A stretch of DNA of 64,000 nt from Pseudomonas sp. B21-056 (GCF_026016325.1 NZ_CP087203.1:6384717-6448716); one strand, 5' to 3'. Shown: positions 35,503 through 44,870, counted from the first letter of the stretch. The notes: generated by a model from the sequence alone, not told the origin. A program made the numbers and translations.

Positions 35503-36336
35503 TCACAATACCGCCGGGACGCGAGGCAATGCTCGTTTATGAGCCGTCTTGCCGTAGGCGCGCTCGATGATTTCTCGAGCCTGAGGCGACACCTCTTCGC
35601 CCATCAGATACGCATCGATCTCCTTGTAACTGCAGCCATACGCCACCTCATCCAACCGACCGGGTGCCAGGTCTTCCAGATCGGCGGTCGGCGCCTTGCG
35701 CACCAGGTACGCAGGAGCGCCCATGGTGTCGGCCAACAAACGCACCTGAGTCTTCGTCAGCCCCGACAGCGGCGCCAGGTCGCATGCGCCGTCACCGAAT
35801 TTAGTGAAAAAACCCATCACCGCCTCGGCGCCATGGTCGGTTCCGACCACCAGCCCATTGCTCATATTGGCAATCGCGTATTGCGCCAGCATCCGTGCCC
35901 GGGCCTTGGCATTGCCTTTGGCAAAGTCTGCGAGTTCGGCCGAAGGCTGCAAACCGTCGATCGCGATATTGGCCATCAGTCCATCCACACACGCGGCAAT
36001 ATTGCTCGTGGTGATCAAGTCAGGCCGGATGAAGTCCAGGGATGCTTGAGCGTCATGTTCATCTGCCTGGGCCTTGTAAGGCAGTCGCACGGCGATAAAG
36101 CGCGCCTCGTAATCCTCACTCCGCAGCTGCTCCACGGCCAACTGGCACAGGCGCCCGGCGGTGAGCGAGTCGACGCCGCCGCTGATACCGAGCACCAGGG
36201 ACATGCAACCCGACTCCCGTAGAACCTGCTTGATAAACCCAACGCGACGGGCAATCTCGAGGTGCTCACCGCCCTGTTTGAGTTGGCGATCGATGCCCAG
36301 TTCCCGGGCTATACGCTCTTGCTGAAGTGAAGTCAT
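35503..36336 (-). CDS. nadE: NH3-dependent NAD+ synthetase
   Basis: A 277-residue enzyme that amidates nicotinic acid adenine dinucleotide to NAD+. It has the N-type ATP pyrophosphatase P-loop SGGVDSL (about residues 52-58), the deamido-NAD site [31 protein letters not shown], and no glutaminase domain, hence ammonia-dependent. One base separates it from pncB, and the three genes pncA-pncB-nadE run together as the Preiss-Handler salvage operon behind an NrtR-type palindrome. Confidence 0.96.
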   Translation of the reverse strand: MTSLQQERIARELGIDRQLKQGGEHLEIARRVGFIKQVLRESGCMSLVLGISGGVDSLTAGRLCQLAVEQLRSEDYEARFIAVRLPYKAQADEHDAQASLDFIRPDLITTSNIAACVDGLMANIAIDGLQPSAELADFAKGNAKARARMLAQYAIANMSNGLVVGTDHGAEAVMGFFTKFGDGACDLAPLSGLTKTQVRLLADTMGAPAYLVRKAPTADLEDLAPGRLDEVAYGCSYKEIDAYLMGEEVSPQAREIIERAYGKTAHKRALPRVPAVL

Positions 36337-36337
36337 A

Positions 36338-37567
36338 TCAGGCTCCCAGCTGTGGATTGATCAGGGCGACGTTGAACACTTGGGCGGCATAGCGAAGGAA
36401 CGAAACATCTTCACAGACGTTCTTGATCGGGTCATCGGAGAACTTCACCACCGGCTCGCCGTGGACGCGCACCAGTTTCATGACAATGCTCAGCGGTTCG
36501 ACCCCCTCGACATCGCAGGCCAGACTGGTGCCCATGCCAAAACCGAACCTGGCCTTGCCGCGAACATGACGCAGGATCGGCAAGCATTTTTCGAAATTGA
36601 GGCCATCGGAGAACATCAGGTCCTTGGTCCGTGGGTCGACACCCAATTCCCGGTAACGCCCCAGCACCTTGTCAGCCCAGGCAATAGGGTCACCTGAATC
36701 CTGGCGCAGCCCGTCATACAGCTTGGCGAAGTACAGGTCGAAATCCTTGAGAAAGAAGTCGGTGCTGATGCAGTCCGTCAGTGCAATGCCGAGCCGGCCA
36801 CGATACTCGCGCACCCAGTTCTCCAAGGCCGCGTTCTGACTCTCGCGCAAGCGCCCCAGTTGCTGATGGACCATCAGCCATTGGTGAGCCATCGTGCCAA
36901 TCAGCGGAAGATCGAACTCGTAGGCCAAGTGAGCGTTACTGGTGCCGACAAACACACCTGGAAAATCACTGCGCATAATATTCACCACTTCACGTTGCGC
37001 CCTGAAGGACAGCCGACGGCGGGTGGAAAAGTCGGAAACACGGAACTCAGCGAGTTCTTCACGACTGGCGTTTTTCTCCAGCCACTCGAACTTCTGGTAC
37101 AGCTTGCGGGTAACGTCGGCCAATTCGACTTCGGGGTACTTCTCGCGGTTGCGCAGTTCGCTGACCATCGCCAGTACCGGCTGCTCGAACATGATGCAGT
37201 GCAACATCGGACCGCGGACGCGGATATGCAGTTGGCCGTCGACCTCCGACACGTGGATGTAGCGCAGATTGAAGCGAAACAGGCCGAGGAACTGTTCGAA
37301 GTCCGGTGTCAGGTACTCGCGAAAACGCTTGTTGAACAGAAACCTTTGCTCCCCCTCGCGCAACTGCAAGCCGGCGAGCTTCTCAAGCTCCACACGAATG
37401 TCCGGGATCAGGTGACCGAGCCGCTCTTTGGAACGCACGATGAACTGATACTCCACCTCCACGTTCGGGTGCTGGTGCAAGACCGCCTGCATCATGGTGA
37501 AGGTGTAGTAGTCGGTATCCAGAAGGCCCTGGATGACGCCGTTGCTTGAATCGAATGCGCTGTCCAT
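36338..37567 (-). CDS. pncB: Nicotinate phosphoribosyltransferase
   Basis: A 409-residue enzyme joining nicotinate and PRPP to nicotinate mononucleotide with ATP. Family signatures: [31 protein letters not shown] at the start, [44 protein letters not shown] (containing the phosphorylated-His region) and [13 protein letters not shown]. Middle gene of the salvage operon, nine bases after pncA. Confidence 0.96.
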   Translation of the reverse strand: MDSAFDSSNGVIQGLLDTDYYTFTMMQAVLHQHPNVEVEYQFIVRSKERLGHLIPDIRVELEKLAGLQLREGEQRFLFNKRFREYLTPDFEQFLGLFRFNLRYIHVSEVDGQLHIRVRGPMLHCIMFEQPVLAMVSELRNREKYPEVELADVTRKLYQKFEWLEKNASREELAEFRVSDFSTRRRLSFRAQREVVNIMRSDFPGVFVGTSNAHLAYEFDLPLIGTMAHQWLMVHQQLGRLRESQNAALENWVREYRGRLGIALTDCISTDFFLKDFDLYFAKLYDGLRQDSGDPIAWADKVLGRYRELGVDPRTKDLMFSDGLNFEKCLPILRHVRGKARFGFGMGTSLACDVEGVEPLSIVMKLVRVHGEPVVKFSDDPIKNVCEDVSFLRYAAQVFNVALINPQLGA

Positions 37568-37576
37568 GTGTGCTCC

Positions 37577-38224
37577 TTACTCGCCTGCCAGGCGGACGGT
37601 TTCTTCGCGGGTCCTGGCAATCCAGACCCCCGCTTGCTGCAGGTCCTGAACGGCTTGTGTGGCGCCCTCCTCGCTAATGGCCCGGCAGGCTGGCAGGTGA
37701 ACGATCACCTTGAAGCCGGCGGTAGCCAGTTGCAGGGCCGTGGTCTTGACGCAGAAATCCAGCGCCAGCCCACCGACAAGGACTTGCTCCACACCCATAC
37801 CTTTCAGGTACTCGATCACCCCGGTGGACAGCTTGCCGTGCAGGTCGTGGTAACAGGCGCCGTACGGGTGCAAATCCGGCTCGACGCCCTTCCAGACGAA
37901 ATAGTCGTAGTCGTAAGGGGTCGGCAATTCGTCCAGCAAGGTGAAACCTTCGGTGCCGGGGACACAGTGGCTGACCCAAGTGAGGTCGGCATGCTCGAGC
38001 CCGGTCGGTGCGAGCATCTGGGAATGCTCGGCAACCACCCATGGCGCCTGAGGCGAATGGGCATCCTTGCTGCCGACGCGCAGGCTGGCCAGGGCAGCAA
38101 TGAAATTCAGCTCATCGCCAATCTGCTCGCCACCAGGCACTGGCAGCTCATCAGGGCAAAGCGGTGTAAAGCTCTTTTGCGCATCGACATCGAAGGAAGC
38201 CGTCTTACGGTTCAGGCTATTCAT
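37577..38224 (-). CDS. pncA: Nicotinamidase
   Basis: A 215-residue isochorismatase-fold amidase converting nicotinamide to nicotinate. Catalytic triad candidates are Asp14 (FDVDAQKSF), Lys112 (VWKGVEPD) and Cys158 (LALDFCVKTTA); Asp54-Ala-His56 probably contribute to the metal site. First gene of the operon; an NrtR-type palindrome lies 29 bases upstream of its start. Confidence 0.94.
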   Translation of the reverse strand: MNSLNRKTASFDVDAQKSFTPLCPDELPVPGGEQIGDELNFIAALASLRVGSKDAHSPQAPWVVAEHSQMLAPTGLEHADLTWVSHCVPGTEGFTLLDELPTPYDYDYFVWKGVEPDLHPYGACYHDLHGKLSTGVIEYLKGMGVEQVLVGGLALDFCVKTTALQLATAGFKVIVHLPACRAISEEGATQAVQDLQQAGVWIARTREETVRLAGE

Positions 38225-38252
38225 GCTGGTTTCTCCTGTTCACGGAAACGAG

Positions 38253-38269
38253 AGTACATAACGTGTACT
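38253..38269. promoter_or_regulatory. NrtR-type operator before pncA
   Basis: 17-base inverted repeat AGTACATAACGTGTACT (arms AGTACA/TGTACT). It lies 29 bases upstream of the pncA start in the divergent region between pncA and nadD2. It shares the form RGTACA-n3-CG-TGTACY with the second site at 38376. Confidence 0.8.
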
Positions 38270-38375
38270 TTTGTGACAAGTCACTGTGAAAAAGAATTTT
38301 GCCGGATGCTTTCCCAATGCCAAATAACAATAAAACCGGATCAGAACAGTTCGTCGAACACGATTTTGATGATAC

Positions 38376-38392
38376 GGTACATGTCGTGTACC
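38376..38392. promoter_or_regulatory. NrtR-type operator before nadD2-nrtR
   Basis: 17-base inverted repeat GGTACATGTCGTGTACC, ending 15 bases before the nadD2 ATG and just before its AGAGG ribosome binding site. With the site at 38253 it gives one operator per divergent operon. Confidence 0.8.
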
Positions 38393-38407
38393 CAAAGAGG
38401 ATAAACC

Positions 38408-38965
38408 ATGTTCGAACTGGCCCTTTACGGCGGCGCCTTCAATCCCCCGCATGCCGGCCACGCCCAGGTGATGATCCAGGCGTCATTCCAGGCCAGGCGC
38501 GTGCTGGTCGCCCCAAGCCTCCGGCATCCCTACAGCAAGCGAATGGTTGACTATGAAGTCCGCCTGAAATGGCTGGAGTCGATCGTCGAGCACGTTCAGC
38601 CACTGTGTTGCGCGCAAGTGCAGGCAAGCCGGGTCGAGCAGGTCGTGGCACGTGGCGTCGAAGGCGCCATCTACAGCTACATCCTGCTTGCTCACCTCGC
38701 CGACAGCCTGGCTCTGGACGGCAAGCGGATAGCGCTGGTGGTGGGTCAGGACGTCGCGGATCTGTTACCGACCTTCTATCGCGGCCAGGAATTACTGGAG
38801 CGCTTTTCCATCCTTTGTGTGGAGGAAAAGATTCATGTGCGCAGCACGCTGGTTCGCGAACGATTGGCCCTGGGCGAGCCGCTTCCCACCGACTGGATGG
38901 CTCCCGGCATGAACCCGTTAAACTACGATCTTTACGCTACCCACGGAAATCGACATGCCCACTAG
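38408..38965 (+). CDS. nadD2: Nicotinate-nucleotide adenylyltransferase paralogue NadD2
   Basis: A 185-residue nucleotidyltransferase. The ATP-binding motif GGAFNPPHAGH (residues 9-19, HxGH) starts the Rossmann-like fold; RKIHVRSTLVRERL-like sequence near the end stands for the ISSTxIR motif. It adenylates nicotinate (or nicotinamide) mononucleotide. The main nadD of Pseudomonas lies near proA/rlmH, so this is the salvage-cluster copy. As I recall, P. aeruginosa PA4916-PA4920 has the same arrangement with nrtR, pncA, pncB1 and nadE. It overlaps nrtR by 11 bases. Confidence 0.85.
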   Translation: MFELALYGGAFNPPHAGHAQVMIQASFQARRVLVAPSLRHPYSKRMVDYEVRLKWLESIVEHVQPLCCAQVQASRVEQVVARGVEGAIYSYILLAHLADSLALDGKRIALVVGQDVADLLPTFYRGQELLERFSILCVEEKIHVRSTLVRERLALGEPLPTDWMAPGMNPLNYDLYATHGNRHAH

Positions 38966-39662
38966 TACAGCCCCCGCGCGCGATTATCTGCACACCATCG
39001 ACCTCTGTGTGCTGCGCTTCAACCGGGAAGCCCAGGCCCTTGAAATCCTCCTGAACCGCAGGGAGGCCGAGCCGTTCACCGGCCACTGGGCGCTGCCTGG
39101 GATCGTGGTGAACGGAGGGGTCGAAGATCTCACACTGAACGACGCCGTGGAGCGCCTGCGCAACTCGAACAAAGTGGGCATGCCGCTGGCCTGGATCGAA
39201 CAGGTCGGTACCGTCGGCGACGCATTCCGCGATCCACGTTGCTGGTCATCGTCGACGTTCTATCTGGCCATTGTCAGCGACACGCCCCCGCTCGCCGAGT
39301 ACCAGGGATTCTTTGCGCTCAAAGACGTCGCTGACGCCACGACAAGACTCCCTTTCGACCACAACAGCCTGGTGGCTGCCGTACAGGAGCGACTGTTCTC
39401 CAAAGCGCTCTACAGCAGCCTGCCGCTGATGTTCCTGGGTCCGGAATTCAGCGCGCCGGAAGCCGTGGGGATTTTTTCCCTGGTACTCGAGCGTCCGGTG
39501 CTCAAGACCAGCATGCGCCAGCGTCTGCTGAAGATGACCGAAGCAGGCTACCTGCAGGAAACCGGCCGCAAGAAAAGCGGTGACGGTGGCCGTCCACAAC
39601 GCACAGTGGAAAACCTCAAGCCGGGTAGCGTTTACCTTTTTGACCGGTGTTTTCTGGAGTGA
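38955..39662 (+). CDS. nrtR: NAD-metabolism repressor NrtR (Nudix plus winged helix)
   Basis: A 235-residue regulator. The N-terminal Nudix-like domain (IDLCVLRFNREAQALEILLNRREAEPFTGHWALPGIVVNGG) has a degenerate Nudix box without the REUxEE core, fitting a sensor rather than an enzyme. The C-terminal winged helix (about residues 165-235) contains RQRLLKMTEAGYLQETGRKKSGDGGRPQRT. NrtR binds ADP-ribose or NAD-related ligands and represses NAD salvage genes; the two palindromes at 38253 and 38376 are its likely operators, including its own. Confidence 0.92.
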   Translation: MPTSTAPARDYLHTIDLCVLRFNREAQALEILLNRREAEPFTGHWALPGIVVNGGVEDLTLNDAVERLRNSNKVGMPLAWIEQVGTVGDAFRDPRCWSSSTFYLAIVSDTPPLAEYQGFFALKDVADATTRLPFDHNSLVAAVQERLFSKALYSSLPLMFLGPEFSAPEAVGIFSLVLERPVLKTSMRQRLLKMTEAGYLQETGRKKSGDGGRPQRTVENLKPGSVYLFDRCFLE

Positions 39663-39835
39663 TGCTCAGTCCGGAATCCGAGGTCCCGGCAAGCGCGCAT
39701 CTGCGTCACTTGATGCCATAAAAATTCTTACGATTGCCCATCATCTTTTCTAGTTCGACAAAACCTGTCCACTCGTCAAATCTTCGCCCCACCCTGGCGG
39801 GGACTCATAAAAACAAGACCTGACGAGCGTGATTC

Positions 39836-41725
39836 ATGGGCATCAGTATGAAATTCGGTCACAAGATCCTTCTCGGTGCCTGTGTCATCTCGGTGGCAGT
39901 ATTCCTGTCGTTCTCACTGCTCAATGACCATCGACAACAAGCAAGCACCCGCGACGCATTGCACAGCAGTTTGCAGACCACGGGCAAGTTGCTCGGTGCC
40001 AACCTCGACAACTGGCTGGCCGGTCGGCTCCTGTTGATCGAGGGTGCCGCCCAAACCATCGCCGCCGCCCCCACACCGGCGACCGTCGGCAGGATGCTCG
40101 CCCAAGACATCATCACCAGGACCTTTATCGCCAGCTATGTCGGGTTCCAAGACAGCCGTTTCTTCATTTATCCCGAGCGGGTGATGCCCGATGGCTACGA
40201 TGTTCGCCAACGCCAGTGGTACAAGGAGGCGGCTGCCTCTCTCAGCCCGGTGCTGACCGAACCCTACATCGGTGCCGGCATCGATTACCTGATCATGACC
40301 GAGGCGGTGCCGATCAAAATCGATGGCAAGGCAGCCGGCGTATTCGGGGCGAGCCTGAGCCTGGAAAAGCTTGCCAAGATCGTCAACTCCGTCGATCTCA
40401 ACGGCATCGGCTATGCCTTCCTGGTCAGCGACGACGGCAAGATCCTGGTGCACCCGGACAGCGCACTGGTCACCAAGACCCTGGCCCAGGCGTTCCCCGA
40501 AGGCGCTCCGGCTATCAACGACAATCTGAATGAAGTACAGGAAAACGGCAGCACTCGGATCGTCACATTTACACCGATCAACGGCCTGCCGTCGTTGCAC
40601 TGGTCCATCGGCTTGTCGGTGGACAAGGATAAAGCCTACGCCGCGCTCCATGAGTTTCGCACTTCGGCCCTGATTGCGACGCTGATTGCGGTGCTGGTCA
40701 CCATCGGTTTGCTCGGTCTGTTGATAAACGCTTTGATGCGGCCATTACGCAATATGGGCATGGCCATGCAATCCATCGCCGATGGCGAGGGTGATCTGAC
40801 CCAACGCCTGCACAGCCTGTCCCAGGACGAGTTTGGCGTGATGGCCGGCGGCTTCAACCGCTTCGTCGAACGCATCCAGCATTCGATCCGCGAAGTGCTG
40901 ACCTCCAGTAGCCAACTCACCCAACTGGCTGCGCAGGTCAGCCAGGCATCGCACTCGTCCCTGAAAAGCTCCGACACCCAAGCGGCGTTGACCCATAACA
41001 TCGCCACCGCCATCAACGAACTGGGCGCCGCCGCCCAGGAGATCGCCCGTAGCGCCGCTCATGCGTCAAGCCGCGCCTCGGATACCAAGAACCAGACCCA
41101 GGAAGGCCAGCAGGTGGTGGAGCGCAGCATCAGCGCCATGGCACAGCTTTCATCACAGGTGATCAATACCCGCCAGGACATCGAAAGCCTGAATGAGAAA
41201 ACCTTGAAAATCGGCCGGATCCTCGACGTGATCAAGGGCATTTCCGACCAGACCAACCTGCTGGCCCTGAATGCCGCTATCGAGGCCGCCCGTGCCGGAG
41301 ACGCCGGACGTGGTTTTGCCGTGGTCTCGGACGAAGTGCGCACCCTCGCCCATCGCACTCAACAATCGGCGCAGGAAATTCACAACATGATCGAGGAGTT
41401 GCAAGCCGGCGCCGGCAACGCCGTCAACGCCATGCTGGAAAGCCAGCGTCACAGCGACACCAACGTCACTACCGCGAGGCTTGCCGGTGAACGGCTTAAT
41501 CAAGTGCTGCGGGGCATTGGCGAGATCGACGAGATCAACCTGTCCATGGCCACTGCCACTGAGGAACAAACCTCGGTGGTAGACAATCTGGATCGCGACA
41601 TCAGCCACATCAATGACCTGAACCAGAAGACGGTCGGCAATCTGCAATCCACCTTGCAGGCGTGCAATGAACTGGAAAAACAGTCGATTCGCCTGCAACA
41701 GATGGTCAACACCTTCAAGATCTGA
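39836..41725 (+). CDS. Methyl-accepting chemotaxis protein with dCache sensor
   Basis: A 629-residue chemoreceptor. Membrane helix about 10-29, a periplasmic dCache-type domain about 35-270 (YVGFQDSRFFIYPERVMPDGYDVRQRQWYKEA is the typical Cache signature), a second membrane helix about 279-300, a HAMP domain, and a cytoplasmic signalling domain with the hairpin tip IGRILDVIKGISDQTNLLALNAAIEAARAG. No C-terminal CheR-binding pentapeptide is visible. dCache receptors often sense amino acids or amines; the ligand cannot be told. As I recall, a chemoreceptor also lies beside the nadD2-nrtR cluster in P. aeruginosa. The 173 bases upstream hold no other gene. Confidence 0.93.
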   Translation: MGISMKFGHKILLGACVISVAVFLSFSLLNDHRQQASTRDALHSSLQTTGKLLGANLDNWLAGRLLLIEGAAQTIAAAPTPATVGRMLAQDIITRTFIASYVGFQDSRFFIYPERVMPDGYDVRQRQWYKEAAASLSPVLTEPYIGAGIDYLIMTEAVPIKIDGKAAGVFGASLSLEKLAKIVNSVDLNGIGYAFLVSDDGKILVHPDSALVTKTLAQAFPEGAPAINDNLNEVQENGSTRIVTFTPINGLPSLHWSIGLSVDKDKAYAALHEFRTSALIATLIAVLVTIGLLGLLINALMRPLRNMGMAMQSIADGEGDLTQRLHSLSQDEFGVMAGGFNRFVERIQHSIREVLTSSSQLTQLAAQVSQASHSSLKSSDTQAALTHNIATAINELGAAAQEIARSAAHASSRASDTKNQTQEGQQVVERSISAMAQLSSQVINTRQDIESLNEKTLKIGRILDVIKGISDQTNLLALNAAIEAARAGDAGRGFAVVSDEVRTLAHRTQQSAQEIHNMIEELQAGAGNAVNAMLESQRHSDTNVTTARLAGERLNQVLRGIGEIDEINLSMATATEEQTSVVDNLDRDISHINDLNQKTVGNLQSTLQACNELEKQSIRLQQMVNTFKI

Positions 41726-41732
41726 AGGTGAT

Positions 41733-42890
41733 TCAGGACAGGCCTTCGAGCAAGCCTGCATCCCGTAGCAGATCCACGATCACCTGCTCATCTACCGCAT
41801 AGACTCCACGCGAAGCCTTCCAGACCAATTTCTTCTCCTGAAGGGCCAGAAGCGCTTGCTGAACGCCGGGCACTTCTACCTTTATGTCACTCTCTGCGAT
41901 ACCGGCCTGCGCCATCGCTTTCGCGTACAGGTTTATCGTAGGAGCTTCGAAGGGCGCATAACTTTCGCCCTTGGCGCTCATGACGCGGATGACGGCGGAC
42001 TGGATAGGCGTCAGGCTATGAATCACTTTCTGCAGGTCTGCGTTGAGTTCATCAGCTTGCGCCCGAACCAGCAGGGCGAACCGCTGTGGGACGATTTCCG
42101 GGTCTAATGCGAAATCGAACCTGATTTCGTCTGCGGCAGCACCGAGCAACTCAGGTCGGTAGCCGCTCTCCTTGAACAACTCGAACACATTGCAGGGATC
42201 GAGCGGATGGGGAAGGTCAACATTGGCGCAGAACCAGTTGATGAAGTCTTGATCCAGGGTTGGGAACGGCACCATAGAGGCTCCGAAAAACGCTTGATCC
42301 TTGCTGTTGCGCAGCATAGCCAGCTTGTCCCGGTTCGATCCTGTGCAAACGATGCGCAGGCCATGATGCTTCGAACTATTGAGCTCGTCCCTCGCCGCTT
42401 TCAATGCGAACAGGGCCGCTACGCCCTCATCGGTGGTGATCGCATGCTGAGCTTCGTCGATGATCAGGACAATGATCTTTTTTGATTCATCCGAGAGCGC
42501 TGCAAGCGCCGTGGTCAAATCAATATCTTTGCCGAGTCCGATCTTGTCCAGACTGAAGCTCAGGCCGCCAACGCTCACTTTCTCCATGCCAGCACTCTTC
42601 GCCAGACGCGTCACGAATCCTTCGCTGCGCCCAACAGCCTCCCGGACCGCCTGCACAATGACTAGACCGGGATCTTTTGTCTGGTCTTTCCAGAGATCGG
42701 CGTACAGGACAATCGCTCCCGCTTCTTCCAACGCAGGTCGCAAGTCTTCTCGGGCGAAGGTTGATTTGCCGGTACGTCGAGGAGCCGCCAGGAAGACGCC
42801 CGAGCTGGCAGCGCTACCGATGGCGACCTGCATGATCAGTTTTGAAAGGCGGGCAGCCAAAGCAGGGCGATGGTAGAAAATTTCAGCCAT
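41733..42890 (-). CDS. Orphan AAA/STAND-like ATPase with C-terminal winged helix
   Basis: A 385-residue P-loop ATPase. Walker A APRRTGKST at 36-44, Walker B VLIIDEAQ at 141-148, sensor region CTGSNRDKLAML near 185, then an alpha-helical lid and, from about residue 285, what looks like a winged helix (LTPIQSAVIRVMSAKGESY...LLALQEKKLVWKASRGVYAVD). It resembles TniB/TnsC-like and STAND ATPases; specific membership is not determined. The base composition looks lower in GC than its neighbours, suggesting transfer. It is squeezed between the chemoreceptor gene (seven bases) and the glmS attachment site, and reads away from glmS. GAGG lies about eight bases before the ATG. The upstream region carries the helically phased YTATAG array. 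Confidence 0.8.
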   Translation of the reverse strand: MAEIFYHRPALAARLSKLIMQVAIGSAASSGVFLAAPRRTGKSTFAREDLRPALEEAGAIVLYADLWKDQTKDPGLVIVQAVREAVGRSEGFVTRLAKSAGMEKVSVGGLSFSLDKIGLGKDIDLTTALAALSDESKKIIVLIIDEAQHAITTDEGVAALFALKAARDELNSSKHHGLRIVCTGSNRDKLAMLRNSKDQAFFGASMVPFPTLDQDFINWFCANVDLPHPLDPCNVFELFKESGYRPELLGAAADEIRFDFALDPEIVPQRFALLVRAQADELNADLQKVIHSLTPIQSAVIRVMSAKGESYAPFEAPTINLYAKAMAQAGIAESDIKVEVPGVQQALLALQEKKLVWKASRGVYAVDEQVIVDLLRDAGLLEGLS

Positions 42891-42904
42891 TGGAAGGGCC
42901 TCTT

Positions 42905-43005
42905 CTATAGGAAACTATAGAGCGACTATAGACCAATTATTCGCCGTGATTTGCTATTTATAGAGAACTATAGAGAACTATAGAGCGACTATAGACCGAT
43001 TATAG
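42905..43005. repeat. Helically phased YTATAG motif array upstream of the AAA ATPase
   Basis: CTATAG begins at 42905, 42915, 42926, 42968, 42978 and 42989, and TTATAG at 42958 and 43000. Spacings are 10, 11, 32, 10, 10, 11 and 11 bases, i.e. whole DNA turns. Longer shared words such as GAGCGACTATAGACC occur twice (one copy shortened by one base at the left). The array covers the entire promoter region of the ATPase gene and ends beside the glmS attachment site. An operator, curved DNA or a transposon end are possible readings. Confidence 0.85.
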
Positions 43006-43011
43006 TCGCTC
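42983..43011. repeat. Inverted repeat at the glmS-proximal end of the array
   Basis: Perfect 11-base arms GAGCGACTATA (42983-42993) and TATAGTCGCTC (43001-43011) with a seven-base loop. The right arm stops at 43011, one base before the expected Tn7 insertion point 25 bases behind the glmS stop. No T-tract follows, so a terminator for glmS is possible but not typical. Confidence 0.75.
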
Positions 43012-43036
43012 AACCTCTCCGGCAAACTCGCGCCCC
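43012..43036 (-). other. Predicted attTn7 interval downstream of glmS
   Basis: Tn7 inserts about 25 bases behind the glmS stop after TnsD recognises the end of glmS. The stop complement is at 43037-43039, placing the insertion point near 43012. The 25 bases themselves contain no gene or repeat; the phased array ends exactly outside them. Confidence 0.7.
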
Positions 43037-44869
43037 TCACTCCACCGTCACAGACTTCGCCAGGTTCCGCGGCTGATCGACATCAGTACCCTTGAGCACG
43101 GCCACGTAGTACGACAGCAGTTGCAGCGGAATGGTGTAGAGGATCGGCGCCAGGCTGTCGTGGATGTGCGGCATGTGCACGACGTGAGTCCCTTCGCCGT
43201 TGGTCATGCCGGCTTTTTCATCAGCGAAGACGATCAACTGGCCACCCCGGGCGCGCACTTCTTGGAGGTTGGACTTGAGTTTTTCCAACAGCTCGTTGTT
43301 CGGCGCCACGGTGACCACCGGCATGTCGTTGTCCACCAGGGCCAACGGGCCGTGCTTGAGCTCACCGGCCGGGTAGGCTTCGGCGTGGATGTAGGAGATT
43401 TCCTTGAGCTTCAGGGCGCCTTCCATTGCTACCGGGAATTGCGCGCCACGGCCCAGGAACAGGGTGTGGTTCTTCTCGGCAAACAGTTCGGCGATTTTTT
43501 CCACGGTGCTGTCCATCGCCAGGGCTTCACCCAGACGGGTCGGCAGGCGACGCAATTCTTCCACCAGCTTCGCCTCGACGCCCTCGGCCAAGGTCCCGCG
43601 CACCTGACCCAACGACAGGGTCAACAACAACAGACCGACCAACTGGGTGGTGAAAGCCTTGGTCGAAGCCACGCCGATTTCGCGGCCGGCCTGGGTCAGC
43701 AGGGTCAGGTCGGACTCGCGCACCAGCGAGCTTATGCCGACGTTGCAGATCGCCAGGCTGGCGAGGAAACCCAGGGCCTTGGCATTGCGCAGGGCCGCCA
43801 GGGTATCGGCGGTTTCACCGGACTGGGAGATGGTGACGAACAGCGTATCCGGTTGCACCACCACTTTGCGGTAACGGAATTCACTGGCCACTTCCACCTG
43901 GCACGGAATACCGGCCAGCTCCTCCAACCAGTAACGGGCGACCATGCCGGCGTGATAGCTGGTGCCGCAGGCAACGATCTGCACGTTGCGAACCTTGGCG
44001 AACAACTCGGCTGCCTGTGGGCCGAAGGCCTGGACCAATACCTGGCTCGGGCTCAAGCGCCCTTCCAGGGTACGTTGCACCACGGCGGGTTGCTCGTGGA
44101 TTTCCTTGAGCATGAAGTGGCGGAACTCGCCCTTGTCGGCGGCTTCGGCGCCGTCGCGGTACTGCACGGTCTCGCGCTCTACCGCTTGGCCATCGAGATC
44201 CCAGATCTGCACGCTGTCGCGACGAATCTCGGCGATGTCGCCTTCTTCCAGGTACATGAAACGGTCAGTGACCTGACGCAGCGCCAACTGGTCCGACGCC
44301 AGGAAGTTCTCCCCCAGGCCCAGGCCGATCACCAACGGGCTGCCACTGCGGGCCGCCACCAGGCGATCCGGTTGTTTCGCGCTGATCACCGCCAGGCCAT
44401 AGGCGCCGTGGAGTTCCTTGACGGTCGCCTTGAGGGCTACGGTCAGGTCCATCAGTTCCTTGAGCTTGTGATTGAGCAGATGGGCGATGACTTCGGTGTC
44501 GGTGTCCGAAGTGAAAACGTAGCCCAAGGCCTTGAGCTGTTCGCGCAGGGCTTCATGGTTCTCGATGATGCCGTTGTGCACCACCGCCAGGTCGCCGGAG
44601 AAATGCGGGTGGGCATTACGCTCGCATGGCGCACCGTGGGTAGCCCAACGGGTGTGGGCAATGCCCAGGCGACCGATCAGCGGCTCGGCTTCCAGCGCCT
44701 GTTCCAACTCGCTGACCTTGCCCGGCCGACGCATGCGCGCAAGCTGTCCGTCGTTGGTGAGCACCGCCACACCCGCGCTGTCATAGCCACGGTATTCCAG
44801 GCGCTTGAGGCCTTCGAGCAGGATGGCTGTGATGTTGCGTTCAGCAACGGCGCCGACAATTCCACACAT
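43037..44869 (-). CDS. glmS: Glucosamine-6-phosphate synthase (glutamine-hydrolysing)
   Basis: A 610-residue enzyme turning fructose-6-phosphate and glutamine into glucosamine-6-phosphate for peptidoglycan and LPS. N-terminal Ntn glutaminase with catalytic Cys2 (MCGIVGAV), then two SIS domains ([39 protein letters not shown]) and the C-terminal [15 protein letters not shown] lies eight bases before the ATG. It follows glmR by one base on the same strand. No glmS ribozyme-like leader is possible in that one-base gap. Confidence 0.98.
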   Translation of the reverse strand: MCGIVGAVAERNITAILLEGLKRLEYRGYDSAGVAVLTNDGQLARMRRPGKVSELEQALEAEPLIGRLGIAHTRWATHGAPCERNAHPHFSGDLAVVHNGIIENHEALREQLKALGYVFTSDTDTEVIAHLLNHKLKELMDLTVALKATVKELHGAYGLAVISAKQPDRLVAARSGSPLVIGLGLGENFLASDQLALRQVTDRFMYLEEGDIAEIRRDSVQIWDLDGQAVERETVQYRDGAEAADKGEFRHFMLKEIHEQPAVVQRTLEGRLSPSQVLVQAFGPQAAELFAKVRNVQIVACGTSYHAGMVARYWLEELAGIPCQVEVASEFRYRKVVVQPDTLFVTISQSGETADTLAALRNAKALGFLASLAICNVGISSLVRESDLTLLTQAGREIGVASTKAFTTQLVGLLLLTLSLGQVRGTLAEGVEAKLVEELRRLPTRLGEALAMDSTVEKIAELFAEKNHTLFLGRGAQFPVAMEGALKLKEISYIHAEAYPAGELKHGPLALVDNDMPVVTVAPNNELLEKLKSNLQEVRARGGQLIVFADEKAGMTNGEGTHVVHMPHIHDSLAPILYTIPLQLLSYYVAVLKGTDVDQPRNLAKSVTVE

Positions 44870-44870
44870 G

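Noticed and set aside
39719..39743. Possible FliA (sigma-28) promoter before the chemoreceptor gene (TAAA...GCCCATCA)
   Set aside because: The spacing is about two bases short and the -10 part deviates at two positions, so it is not listed as a feature.
41726..41732. Left end of a Tn7-like element between the chemoreceptor and ATPase genes
   Set aside because: Only seven bases are available and none resembles the array near glmS.
44870..44870. glmS ribozyme or riboswitch leader
   Set aside because: Only one base separates glmR from glmS, so there is no room for a leader RNA.
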